A DNA stretch of 64,000 bases from Capsaspora owczarzaki ATCC 30864 (GCF_000151315.2 NW_011887292.1:1095534-1159533); one strand, 5' to 3'. Positions 32,556 through 48,074 are shown, numbered from the stretch's first letter. The notes: a model not told the origin generated them from the letters alone. Translations and numbers: made by a program.

Positions 32556-35455
32556 TTTGGACGAGCTCGAACAGCAAGTTATAAAAGACAAAATAAAATA
32601 AAAATGGACTGAGACTTTGTCGATTTGTGCTGTCGGTTTTGATGGCCATCGACGGCGAGCAAAAAGTGAAAAGAGACATGGACGCGCCAGGGAGGTTGTG
32701 CAGGAGATCCAGTAGATTGACAATCATCACCTGAATCACTACTGAACGCGTGCAATCTCAGTGTGCAGGGGGACAAAAACAGCCTATTTTCTGCTCGGAA
32801 AATGAGACAGCATAACTGGCCGAAACAGCCAAAAAACAAAACACGAACGGAGCTCCGAGTCGCACCAGTTATCGATGCATTCTGGGTCTCCAAGTCGGCG
32901 TCAGACTCGACAAAGGTCGCAGAATTGCTCCAATACCCGAAAGTCACGTCGTCTGCTGAACGAAGCGCCTGGCGTCGAGGAGAACGTGACTGGGAATTCT
33001 GCGAGTCTGTCGGTCGAGTGTCTGCACTTCCAGCCTTCGGCCATGGCGAGCGTTCTTTGCTCTCGCAACCGTGGATGAATGAGGTTGTAGCGTTGTTCAA
33101 TAGCCGACTTCGAGCTCTCCGACTTCGAGCTCTCTGAGCTTTGCGGGGTTGGTTGGGTTTTTTTTTTTGGTTTTTTTTTGTTCCACCAAAGAAGCTGTCC
33201 GAATGAACATCGTCCCCGTGACGTATTCCGAATCAAGGGATGCAGAGGCTGGAGGATGGCCTTTAGTGCCACTTTGCCCTGAGCGTCAAATTTTGCCCAA
33301 AATGTCCCGCTCTGGCTCTGGGACCAATCGGGGACCAATCGGGAATAATGAAGCGCGAGCGACACACGCTTGGCGCCACCACCCGATTCCTCTTGTTTTC
33401 CCCCGCCCTGTCATTCATCTCCCCCAAATGTGGCGCTTCAATGTTGTGCAGGTTTGGAATCGATACGCTCCACCAAGGCATATAAGTGCCTTCATTCTCA
33501 CACGGGGAGAGGGATGTGAACATGATCCTGGGAAAACACCAAAATCAAAACAAAGGCGGACACAACCTGAAAATTAAACACAAATTTTCAAAACAGAGGG
33601 CCAGTGTTGTGCTCAACAAAGCAATCGAGAGAGAAGGGGGGAACGACTTGGTGTGTTTTTGACTTGCTTGAAGGGATGATGGCGCAAGGAACAAGTGCCG
33701 TGTTGTTCGCTCGGTTGAAAAAAAAAAATGATAATAAAAAACCTCCATACGGCGGTTTTTAATCTTGAAGGTTTGCATTTTGCGACACGCTTCATGCTGC
33801 TTCTTCATGCAATGGGCACAAGAGCGTTTTCCCCCGTGAAAAGTCGGAATGCGCAATCAATGGTGGGTTCAATGCGGGTCACAACTTGGGAGACAAAAGC
33901 GAGGGGCGGCGGTCGGCGACGTTAGTGTCACGCCAGATGGAGGAAACCACAAAAACGTGATTACTGTGGCGCCCCCCTTCTTTCATTACCGTTCAAAGAT
34001 TACAATGCCGGAGATTACAACGAAAGGGGGGGGGGCAATTTGAAACAAATAACACGCCACCACTATCAACTGCGCGTTGCTTGACTCCTGCTTTGATTTG
34101 GAACTCGCAGCTTGTGCACAATTGGTGGTGCGAGGAATGTGGGGCAATGTCCTGAAGTTGGGACCACTTTGCAAGCCTCAGAGGGTAACTGCTCGGCCGT
34201 TGACGCGTCTTCCATGGTGAAAACATGGGCAAGCGATTCTATTCGTCGTTCTCTTGGTACGATGTGTGTCGCCGTTGATCTGCAAGGCGAGCAATTGACA
34301 GGTGGGACCATCGAATGTGACAGTTTTCCTGCGTTGGGGGTTGTTTTTTTCCATTTTCAATCGCTGTCTCATTTCGCCTCATTTCGCCCCAATTACTCAT
34401 CCGTCAGAAACAGCAGCATTGTCAGATCTTTCGCTTCTGCTTCTTTGCCAACCACTCCTCTGCTGGGAACGGCTTTGGTTGTGCGTCATGAGATCTCTTT
34501 CTAACCACATGCTGCCAATCCCCTTGCTCATTCTTCCTTTGTGTTTTTTGATTTGGTTCTCCTTTTGTTTTTGTGTTTTTGGTTTTTTTTTTACTGGTCT
34601 CGTTTCTCTCCGCCATTGTGCGATTCTGCGATTCTGGTGAGGATCCGAATGCCCCCGTCCTGCATTTCGCAGCTGGTTGTTATCAAATGACGAGGTTGAG
34701 GACGTAGTGTTGCGTGCAGGGCGCGTGTGATTGCGAGTGATCTACGGCAAAACCGAAAAACAACGGCTTTTTTTTTCTTTTCTTTTTTTTTTTTTTTGGT
34801 TGGTTTTTTTTGTTTTGGTGTTTGCGGGTACACAACTCATCGCGTAAATCGCCAGCGACCGGCCTCTGACCATTGAACGAAGGGTGTACGTGACTGGAGA
34901 TGGCGGCTGTGTGCCGCTCAGCGGAAGTGGTTTTGTGCGGCGATCTCTGGCCTCCTCTCGACGCGCCACGAGAAGCACTATTTTGAATCATGATTATTGC
35001 GTCCCATTGTTTTTTTGGGTATTTTTTTGTTTGTTTTTTCGTCTCGCCCATCCTGTTCTCGCATCCCCGTACCCGCAAAGTGGGTTTCTATGGGATGGAT
35101 TGGTGGATGTAGCATTGCAATTCCTGAACACAGCCGTGCGATCATTTTCACCATTGATCTATTTTGCGATGGGAATCCAGTCTCCTTTTTTTCGGTTTTT
35201 TTTTTTATTTTGTTTATTAACGGTGGTTTTTTTTTCGGTTTTTTTTTTTTTTTTGTTTGTGGTTTTTTTTTTTTCAGGTTCTTCGTTTTTGCTCGTTTTC
35301 ACTTTGGACAAGCAACAGTACCCCCTCCTTCAAACCCGGGTCTGCTCTGTTTTTGTTGAAACATTGTGGGTTTTCGTGCAACTGGTCTTCGTCGCGCGCC
35401 GTGGTCTCTCAAGTGGTTTCTGCATTCGGCGTTCTGCGTTTGTTTGCGGTCAACG
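32556..35455. other. 2.9-kb divergent intergenic region, LRR-kinase / DSL-like receptor
   Basis: The longest gene-free stretch of the window. Open frames on both strands (32579-33137, 34112-34504) show no family resemblance, weak codon bias and mutual overlap, so I do not call them. A CCAAT-containing 11-bp unit (GGGACCAATCG) is repeated in tandem at about 33321-33342. A GACTTCGAGCTCTC unit is doubled at about 33105-33135. The DSL-like side (35000-35280) carries many T runs of 8-18. It probably holds both promoters and a long leader for the plus-strand gene. Confidence 0.5.
33319..33349. promoter_or_regulatory. Tandem CCAAT boxes
   Basis: GGGACCAATCG occurs twice back to back, giving two CCAAT pentamers 11 bp apart (one helical turn) about 0.8 kb upstream of the kinase start and 2.1 kb upstream of the DSL-like start. 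NF-Y binds such boxes in animals and fungi. Function here is inferred only. Confidence 0.35.
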
Positions 35456-38400
35456 ATGAACCCACGAATTTCAGTCCTGTGCGCACTTGTCGCACTCCTG
35501 GCTTGTTGCTACCAGCCAGCCAGCGCAGCTCAATATCGTGCGACATGCACGGCGTATCTCAAAGGCATGAGAGTGCCTGGTGACTGTGGATCCGGCGACG
35601 GCGCTTGTGAGTATTCTTGGTGGTGGGAATTGCAATTTTAAATCCTTTCTTGCTCTCTGGTCGGCGCGTCATCTGACTCGACACTCAAGGATAATGCCTC
35701 TCGAGAGGTTTTTACGCCAGAGTTTGGTTCCTTTGACGGGCCCTTTTTGTTTTTTTCGTCTTCCCTTTGTTTCTCAACACAACTCGAGCTGACTTTTTTT
35801 TTTTTTTTTTTTTTTTCTTCGTGCTCGTCACAGGTGATACTCTATGCAGTTCGTCGGCACAATTCTCGGGTGCCTCCACAGTTTCCAAGTCACTCGGGGA
35901 GATAGACGACACCACCACTCCGAATTGGAACACGTATTACTACAACAACGTGGTCGTCAACACCTTTGGTGGCCAGATCGTCTGGTGGTTTGATTGTGAG
36001 GACTACGACCCTTGGAATGCGAACGATGATATGGGCTCAAGGACCTTCACAGTACCCATGAACACCAACACTGATTATGGATCGGTCTCCTCTTCAACAT
36101 GGTACGATTTGGGAGGAACTGCTAGTGGGGAGTTTCCAGTGCAAAACATCTACGTCGCCTTCCGCGCCAATTGCGATGCCAACTACTACAATCCCACGTG
36201 TGCTGAGTTTTGCCAAGTCGGCAATCCCCCTGCCTGTACTGTCTGCAATGCTGTGAGTGGCGCTTGCACTTGCGCCGTTGGTTACCAGGACAAGGACTGC
36301 GGCACTTGCCAGTCAAACTACTGGCCAGTTGGCACGTCGGGACAAGCCGGCTTCCAATGCGTGTACTGTGTGGATACAAACTCTCCCTCTGCGTGCTACA
36401 CGTGCCAAACGGGTGGCGTCAAGAGCTGCTGCACTGGCTGGAAGAGCACCAATTGCGACGTCAAGAAGAACTGCAACTCGTTCGCCACGCCTCCTGCCAA
36501 CTCTGTGGCCGTCGGCAGCACCTGTGTCTGCACAACGTACGGCTGCACCTGTCAGTATTCGTGCAAGTCTGGCTTTTCTGGTGGCTCTGCTACCACGACG
36601 TGCCAAAACGACGAAACCTGGAGCTGGAGCTCGACGCTCACGTGCAATGACATTGACGAATGCGCTCCCGGCGGCGGCAACCAGTGCGCTCAAACCTGCA
36701 CAAACACCGCCGGTGACTATTCTTGCTCTTGCCTTGCTGGCTACAGCATCAGCAACGCTGGTCGCGGCCCGACCGGCTGCACGGACATTAACGAGTGCTC
36801 GACAAACAATGGCGACTGTGGCCACAATTGCAACAATACGCCTGGATCGTACTACTGCACATGCCAGCCTGGCTGGCGTCTTCAACCAGACGGCAAAACC
36901 TGCCTGGAGATTGACGAATGCCAAGAAGGCTTGGACAACTGCGACGGCAATGCCACCTGCACCAACACCATTGGCAGCTTTGAGTGCGCGTGCTTCCCCG
37001 GATTCTCGGGCGATGGCACTGTGTGCACGGACATTGACGAATGCGCCGCTACGCCTTGCGCCCAGTTTGCTGACTGCGCCAACTTCCCCGGCACCTTCAC
37101 TTGCACCTGCCAAATCGGCTATTTGGGTGATGGCTTTACATGCATTGTCAACAACACTGCCTCGTTCGATGTTGACTCGCGCTTTATTCTCTTTGAAGAA
37201 GGCTCGAATAGCACCAACACTACCCTCCATCTGCTCGTGAACGCCAACTCCAACCGTGATGGCTCGTTGGTCTATTTCGACGTCATTCCGACCGACGCGC
37301 TCGCAGGCATTGATTACATTGTCGAAACAGCCTCCCCGCTCGTCTTCAACAATGGAGACACCGCCCACAACATTTCCATCACCATCGTTGGCGACAACCT
37401 TCCTGAGAATGTCGAAAGCATTTTTGTTCGGCTGCGCGACCCCTTGCATTTGGGCATTGGTCCATTCAACACGTCCACCGTTGTGATTGATGCCAACGAC
37501 AACCCCAACGGTCTTGTTCGCTACGTCCCGGCTTCGCGTGCTTTTAGCGTCAACATTACCGCTGGCAGCTATCCCCTCGTTGTCGAGCGCTACTCGTACT
37601 CCAACCTGTCTCAGGCCGTCAATGTGACCATCTCCCGCACTGTTCCAGATGTCAAGAACTTTACCTTGATCATCCCTGCAAACAAGTTGAACGCGACTAT
37701 CAACATCCCCCTGCCACTGTCGACCGTGCCGTCGCTCGCTGCGCTCTATACGTACACCATTACTCAGGCCAAGATGGTTGGAACTGGATTTGCGCCCGTT
37801 CCTGGCTACTATGCCACCTCGCTCGTCACCATCAACCCCCATGACGACCCCCACGGCGTCTATGGCTTCGACTTCCTCACCCAGTCCGTCCAAGAGGGCA
37901 CCGCCATTCTCATCAACCTGAGGCGTCAGCGTGGAACGTTTGGCAGCGGGGCTGTTCGCGTCCGCGCCATTACGCTCAACTCCAACCAGACGGGTGGTGT
38001 CGCAATCGCATCTTCGACCGACTACTCTGCCCTCAATCAACTCGTCACCTTTGGAGAGGGCGATAGTGTGATGCAAATCTCCATCAACGCGATTGCTGAC
38101 GGCATCCCCGAACTGGCTGAAATGTTTGGCGTGCAACTCGAATTTGTGTCGGGCTTGGGCCGTGTTGACTCAACCAAGGGACTGGTTCTCGTCACCATTC
38201 CCGAGAACGACGATGCTCGCGGCGTCTTGTCCGTCTCCCGCATCTACACGTGCAGCGAAGAATCCCCCATCGTCAACAGTGTCGGTCAGCCGAACAACAC
38301 TGTGCTTGTGGAGGTTGTCCGCTCCGCAGGTCTGTTTGGCTCCATCTCCTTCACCTGGTCGACACACGACGGCAAGTTCAACAATGCCACTTTGTTGCCT

Positions 38401-40647
38401 GAGAACTGGGCCAGTGCAGCCCAAAGGGACTATGTCGCCGTGACGGGTCAAACCGTCACCATCCCCGCCGGCGTGAGCAGCGTACAAATCCGCGTGACTC
38501 TCCTCGATGACTTTGTGCCAGAGATGGACGAGTTCCTTTACGTGCAGCTCGTATCTGTCACCGGTGGCGCGCGTATCGACCCCGCCAACAACTTTACCGA
38601 CATTTGCATCAACCGCAACGACCACCCATACGGGCAGCTGGGCTTTGCTCGCTCACCGCTGATCTTGGGCTGGACTGGCGAACGCCGTCTGCTGGTCCAG
38701 GAGAGCCAGTTTGTGACTGTCACTGTTTTGCGTGTTTGGGGCACCTTCCGTAAGGTCTCTGGCGTCGTCACGCTGGTCCACGAAACCACGACCTCCAGCG
38801 ACTTTACCGACGACTCTCCTCGGACTGTTACATTCCTTCCTGGACAGGCTGTAGCCACCGTTTCGTGGTCTGTGAAGGCTGACACTATTTTGCAGGAGCC
38901 GGTCAAGTTTTTCCGGCTGGAGCTGACCGCGAACGGCGAAAGCGCCGGTCAAGAGGCTGTCACCCTCCTTGCCGCGACAGCGTTGGACTCTACCATTCCG
39001 TGCGTGATTGACGCCGAGGACTTGACGAACGGTGTGCTGAGGTTTATCGAGACTGACGTTTCCGTGGACGAAAGCGATGGCAAAGTGACACTTCAAGTGC
39101 AACGACTAGCTGACCCCGGGTCCGACGTCACGTTCCAGACGGATGCCGTCCCGATCACTGCTTCCGGCCACGACTTTGACGCTTCAAATGAGAACAACAC
39201 GCACGTTTTGCTCGCCTCGCATATCAGCATGCCGTTCGACATCCGAGTGGCTGTCGATGGACTTCCCGAGCCCGCTGAGACTTTCTCGGTGACGCTTGTG
39301 AACGTTACGGGAGCGCAGCTCTCTTGGGCGTCGATTGCAACCGTCACCATTCTACCCAGCGACGACGGCAACGGTGTGCTCGAGTTTGCTCCTTCCTCCG
39401 ACTCCAACCCTCTCGTTATGGTGGTGCGCGAGAATCAAGGCGAAGTCCGTCTGCCTGTTTGGCGTGAGATTGGCACGTTTGGTCGTGTCAACATGACGTT
39501 CGAGCTGACGGTGAACAGAACCTCGAGTGCTGATTTCGCGCCCTTGCTCGGTGCCTATATTCCCCGGCAGCCTGCCGATCTCATTAGCGACCTCAATGCC
39601 ACGCCTTATGAACTGGTCATGGAGGAAGGCCAAAACACAACTGAGATTGTCCTTCCCATCTACGACAACACCGTTTCCGACGGCAACCGATTTGTGTTTA
39701 TTCGCCTTGTCTCTCCTGGTGGCGGCGCTCGTCTCGGCACCACTCGCGCCATGGCGATTGTTATCGTTGACAACGAGCCAGATCAAACGTCAACCACGAA
39801 TGCCGCCGTCATTGCTACCGCCACTGCCGTGCCAATTGCAGTTGTTCTTTTGTTGCTGCTTCTGATCTTGCTCGTGGTGGCCCGCCGCAGGCGATCCTAT
39901 CGCAAGCAGCAGCAGGTGCAGCAGGCCGAATTCGTGAATGGTGTTGGCCTCGTTGAGCTCAACCCGCTCCACGGTCTTTCCTCGGATGCTGGAGGCTACG
40001 ACGCTCTTCAGCGAGCCAATGCCGGAGAAGCATACGACGCGCTTCATCGACCGCATTCCTCAGCGGGTGTGTACGAAGATGTTTTCGCCAATCCGGTTTA
40101 CGCTGAAGCAGGCTACGAAGCGTTGAACAAGCCCCAGGGCACTTATGACAGTCTGAACAATCCTGAAGGTGCTTACGACAACTTGGACAACGTGCGCAAC
40201 GAGTACCAGCGCGTCACAGCCGCCCCCGCCGAGCCCACGTACGACTCTGCCAACGGCCCAGCAAACTTGGCCTACGCCGCCATAGACCATTCGTCCGCGG
40301 ACTCTGGCTCGGGCTCCCGAGCGACGCAGGCGAATCAGTATGGCAACATGTCTGACAACCCCTCTGCGGGCCAGTATGACAACGCGCGTACTACCGGCGA
40401 TATGGAAGCCATTGTGGCTGCCAAGCTGCAAGAAGCAGGCCTGGACGAAGCCGCCCCACCGGCGTATGCTCCTTCCACTGATGCCAATGTGCAGCCAGCC
40501 TCGTCTGACTATGACGACGTGCAACCGCTTGGCGCACAGCCAGCCTCGTCTGAGTATGACAATGTGCCAGTGCGTGCCGAACAGCCTGCTACGTCCGAGT
40601 ATGACAATGTGCCACAGCCTGCCACGTCCGAGTATGACAATGTGTGA
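35456..40647 (+). CDS. Single-pass receptor: DSL-like module, CCP, EGF-CA x4, Calx-beta x7, TM, tyrosine-rich tail
   Basis: Two exons, 35456-35606 and 35834-40647, give 1,654 residues. A signal peptide (PRISVLCALVALLACCYQPA) comes first. An approximately 110-residue unassigned N-terminal domain (VWWFDCEDYDPWNAND) leads into a DSL-like module at 164-206: FRANCDANYYNPTCAEFC, with C-x8-C-x3-C and final C-x8-C spacing as in Delta, but with extra cysteines. A second Cys-rich stretch and a CCP/sushi domain (264-321) follow. Four EGF-CA repeats (about 323-487) start DIDEC, DINEC, EIDEC and DIDEC. Seven Calx-beta repeats (about 493-1366) end in loops such as IDANDNPNG, INPHDDPHG and IPENDDARG. One TM span is at about 1374-1401 (AVPIAVVLLLLLLILLVVA). 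The 250-residue tail has about 17 tyrosines, many as YDNV, YDNL, YDSL and YDAL. It is a plausible adhesion or ligand-type receptor signalling through SH2 proteins. Confidence 0.85.
40460..40640 (+). repeat. C-terminal tandem repeat encoding ATSEYDNVP
   Basis: The last 60 codons repeat a unit of about 10-16 residues, S(D/E)YDxV preceded by QPA(S/T)S, four times up to the stop codon. Each copy keeps the tyrosine and the following Asp-Asn/Asp-Val. Confidence 0.8.
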
Positions 40648-41023
40648 GCGAGTGGTTGACGACCTGGCTCGGCGCGTTTCGGCCTGTGGCCATTTCTGTT
40701 TTGTTTTGTCCGTTGTGTCTGTTTTGATGGAGTTTTGTCCTCTCTTGATCTAGTTGTTTGTAAAAATTTTGTTGTTCTTGTCGTTGTTCTTGTCGTTGTT
40801 GTCAACACCGTTGGTGTTGTTGTCGCTCTTCTCTAAAGATGGTGTTTGCTCCGTGTGCAAAAATTTGTTTATATACTTCGCATTCAACCACATATTCAAA
40901 CGTGCCATGCCAGTCAACAGAGCGAGAAGCGAACAAAGAGTCGTCAGGTTTAGTGCACTGTGTGTAGTGAAAGAGCAACAACCAAAAAGCGGGGCAGTCA
41001 GCATTTTTTTCGAAAAAGACACA
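40648..41023. other. Convergent 3' region, DSL-like receptor / Sey1
   Basis: 376 bp between stop codons, with GTT/TTG-rich sequence and a small inverted repeat (CAACACC/GGTGTTG near 40802-40818). No gene seen. Confidence 0.55.
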
Positions 41024-45199
<4,176 letters not shown>

Positions 45200-45419
45200 G
45201 TTTCGGTTTCAAAACAAGGGGGAAAAAAAAAAAAAAAAATGAGCTTTGACTACAGTTGAGTTGAGTTGAGGACTTTTTGGATTTGGCAGCATGTTGCTCG
45301 TGTGAATCTATTGGATTTTTGTGAGAATGGGGATTTTGGAAGTGGTAGTGTATTGTTGCTGAACGATAAACAGGTCGGCTCTTGAACAAAACTCACCACA
45401 CGACGAATGCTTCAACAGT

Positions 45420-48074
45420 CTACTCAACCATTGCACTCAGTGTGGCATCGAAGGAACCAGTAGGCTCACTGCCAGGTAAAGAATCGGCCCCTTCCGACAT
45501 CATAACGGACGGTGCACCAACTTTGGCGGCTTTCGCTTTTCGCGGTCGATCGGACGTGGCAAAGTGCACAACCAGAGGCTTGCCTTTGATGACAACGCCG
45601 TGCGTTTCTTCGAGGGCTACACTTGCGCAGGCCTCGTTTGCAAGAGTTACGAACGCCTGGTGTTTGAAAGGACCGCCGGTGATCAACTGAATCCGAACAT
45701 TCTGACTCGCCGCGGCAAGAGATGCTTCGGGCGCACCGGTCAAACCCGCGCGATAGCGATTGTACACTGCATACAGATCCCGCAGCCTTGTCCGGTCGCT
45801 CAGGTTACGAATAAACAGCCGCGACGACTGACTGCCGGGCTGGTACTCGGCCTTGGCAAAGGCCTTGCTCTGGGCAAGCACATCAGGAGACAGCCGTTTG
45901 GCTTGCAGATCGGCGTCGCTCAGTGGGGTGATGCTGGCATAGTCTGTTGTCTTTGCTGGCGTGTTTACCGGTGGCTTTGTGGAGGCAGCCGACTGCTGCT
46001 GCGGTTGTTCCGGTTGCTTTGACGGCGGCTTCTGTCGTTTCGAGCGCTTCGGTTGCTTTGGCGTTGAAGACGCTGTACTCGCTCTGACCTCGGCAGGAGA
46101 GGTATTCTTCTTGTTCAACGGAGGAATGGCTGCCGCTGCTGGTGCGGAAGCAGCACGGGATGTTTCGACTGCTTTCACAGATTTGTTCTTGCGTCCACTC
46201 CGTCGGCGCTTCGAGCGCTGCACGGGAGGTGCTGCGGCAGCATTAGCTGGCAGGTCGAAAACATGGTCAGCAGTGCCGGAACTTTGCGCTGCGGATACGT
46301 CATTCATTTGTTGGCTGCGGAGCATGGCATGCTCTGCCTCCAACAGAACAGGTTGCGAAGATGACGGGGGCTCATCTGAGGCGTTATCGACTGCCCAACG
46401 CTTTCGAGTAGCCTCCTTGCGTCGAGCACGTCTCTTTTGATTTTTGGTGAGTGTCGCGCTCCGCGTGCAGGACGCCACGGATATTGTGGCCTGCGCGGCT
46501 CGCTTGGCGGCTGTCGCGCGTGTCGGGTGGTTGGCATGGCTGATGTCGACAGGAAACACTGTCGGCAAACCAGCAGCAGCAGCAGCGGAAGGTTGCCACA
46601 TTGGTTGCCCTACCAATTTCGCCGTCTTTGCGCGATGTTTGCCGGTAATGGTTCGCATTCGTTTTCTGGCCCGCTTTGAAAGCACCCTGGGAGCAGGAGC
46701 AATACTCGACGCCGTGCTAGTATCCATCTGGGCTGCTGCAGAAGACGTGCTGGGTTTGCTGGGGTCGTCCTCGTCGTCACTTCCCAGCTCGGATTCGCCT
46801 TCCGACAGCTGTGGATCGTCGACATGAGTCTTTCTACGAGCCGACCCGGCACCTACACTGCCGTTTGTCGGGATTGTAGGAAGCGGGTTGGAGGGCTGGG
46901 TGGTGGTACTCGCGGATGCCGCTGGAGTCGACGACGGAAACGGAAGCCCGCGTAGCATCATCCAATTAACGACTTGCATATAAATATCGGGGTGTGCATG
47001 AAGCGTAGAGGCAATAGAAGCCAAAATCTCGGGTGTGGGTGGTGGAAACGTTGCTGGCGGAGGCATCGAGAAGGCGAACGGCACCGCTGCTGGCCGGGAT
47101 GCTGGTCCTGCCAAGTCCGCTTTCCTGGTAAGAGGCGGGGCTGGTTGTGCACCTTTGCCCTGAGCACTGCCAATGGGAGGATTGGGCTTTGCGGACAAGC
47201 GCGGCGCCGTTTTGGGAGGAACGCTATTTGGTTGCAGGGACGGAACGGAAGGACGACTCGGTACGGACATGCCGGGCTCAACAATGGTCAATGGCGCAGG
47301 TAGTGGTGCTTGCTGTAGCAGATGCCGGGCTGCGGTCAGTTGCGCTCGAGACCGGAACGCGGCAGAGACCATGACGGTTGGCTGCGCGCGGATCACGGTG
47401 AGTGACAGACCACTCCCGAGCATTGCAGCACTCGTCGTCGGGCGATGTTCGCTGCCTATACTTGAAGCAGCCACGGACGCAGCAGTCAATGGAGGCACTG
47501 TTGCTGGCGCATGCGAGATCGGGGCAATGCTGTCGAGCAGAACGTGCAGCCACTGCAAGACCTGGGCGGGCTGCCACTGCTCAGGAAAGTTGGATATTGA
47601 CAGAGTAGACAGAGTAGACAGAGTAGAGACGGGCGGCGGCGTCACTGTGGTGCTGTTGGTCGCGGCTGAGCGGACAGCTTTGGTACGACGGGCACAGCGG
47701 CTGCTGGGGCGGCTGGGCGCAACGGAGGCGGCTGGAGGCGGCCTCGTGCTACTAGTCATGGGCGTCGTCGTCCTAGGATGGACAGCAGTGAGCATGGGCG
47801 GCTGTAGCACTGCTGTCGTCGCCATCGTCGCGGAGACTGGTCGCAATGGAGGCGGTTTCGTGGACGTCGTCCTCGGATGAGCAGCAGTGAGCATGGGCGG
47901 CAATGGCACTGCTGCTGCGATAGTCGTCGTTGCTGTCGTCTTAAAAGTGAAGGCGGGCTGCAATGGCGGCGGCACAGCAGTCGCAGTCGCAGCACGAACA
48001 GGCGTCTTTGTCAATGGAGGGACGCGACTTCCACTTTGCCCAGCAGCAGCAGCACCGAGCGACGGCCGCTGCAT
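45420..48074 (-). CDS. RNPC3: U11/U12-65K (RNPC3)-like protein with a single C-terminal RRM
   Basis: One exon of 884 residues. The first 680 or so are disordered: Ala/Pro/Thr/Ser-rich, with basic clusters (KRARKRMRTITGKHRAK, NQKRRARRKEATRKR, RSKRRRSGRKNKSVK). The C-terminal 190 residues hold SPDVLAQSKAFAKAEYQPGS, then an RRM: SRLFIRNLSDRTRLRDLYAV, FKHQAFVTLANEACASVALE, HGVVIKGKPLVVHFATS. This matches the C-terminal RRM of RNPC3 (IYVKNL, KGQAFIGLPNEKAAAKAL, GKPMVVQFARS), which binds U12 snRNA in the minor spliceosome. The N-terminal RRM of animal RNPC3 is not found. Another RRM protein of similar type cannot be excluded. It is separated from Sey1 by only 220 bp. Confidence 0.68.
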   Translation of the reverse strand: MQRPSLGAAAAGQSGSRVPPLTKTPVRAATATAVPPPLQPAFTFKTTATTTIAAAVPLPPMLTAAHPRTTSTKPPPLRPVSATMATTAVLQPPMLTAVHPRTTTPMTSSTRPPPAASVAPSRPSSRCARRTKAVRSAATNSTTVTPPPVSTLSTLSTLSISNFPEQWQPAQVLQWLHVLLDSIAPISHAPATVPPLTAASVAASSIGSEHRPTTSAAMLGSGLSLTVIRAQPTVMVSAAFRSRAQLTAARHLLQQAPLPAPLTIVEPGMSVPSRPSVPSLQPNSVPPKTAPRLSAKPNPPIGSAQGKGAQPAPPLTRKADLAGPASRPAAVPFAFSMPPPATFPPPTPEILASIASTLHAHPDIYMQVVNWMMLRGLPFPSSTPAASASTTTQPSNPLPTIPTNGSVGAGSARRKTHVDDPQLSEGESELGSDDEDDPSKPSTSSAAAQMDTSTASSIAPAPRVLSKRARKRMRTITGKHRAKTAKLVGQPMWQPSAAAAAGLPTVFPVDISHANHPTRATAAKRAAQATISVASCTRSATLTKNQKRRARRKEATRKRWAVDNASDEPPSSSQPVLLEAEHAMLRSQQMNDVSAAQSSGTADHVFDLPANAAAAPPVQRSKRRRSGRKNKSVKAVETSRAASAPAAAAIPPLNKKNTSPAEVRASTASSTPKQPKRSKRQKPPSKQPEQPQQQSAASTKPPVNTPAKTTDYASITPLSDADLQAKRLSPDVLAQSKAFAKAEYQPGSQSSRLFIRNLSDRTRLRDLYAVYNRYRAGLTGAPEASLAAASQNVRIQLITGGPFKHQAFVTLANEACASVALEETHGVVIKGKPLVVHFATSDRPRKAKAAKVGAPSVMMSEGADSLPGSEPTGSFDATLSAMVE

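Noticed and set aside
32579-33137. Overlapping 124- and 173-codon frames on opposite strands
   Set aside because: No family resemblance, poor codon bias, and they contradict each other; left as intergenic.
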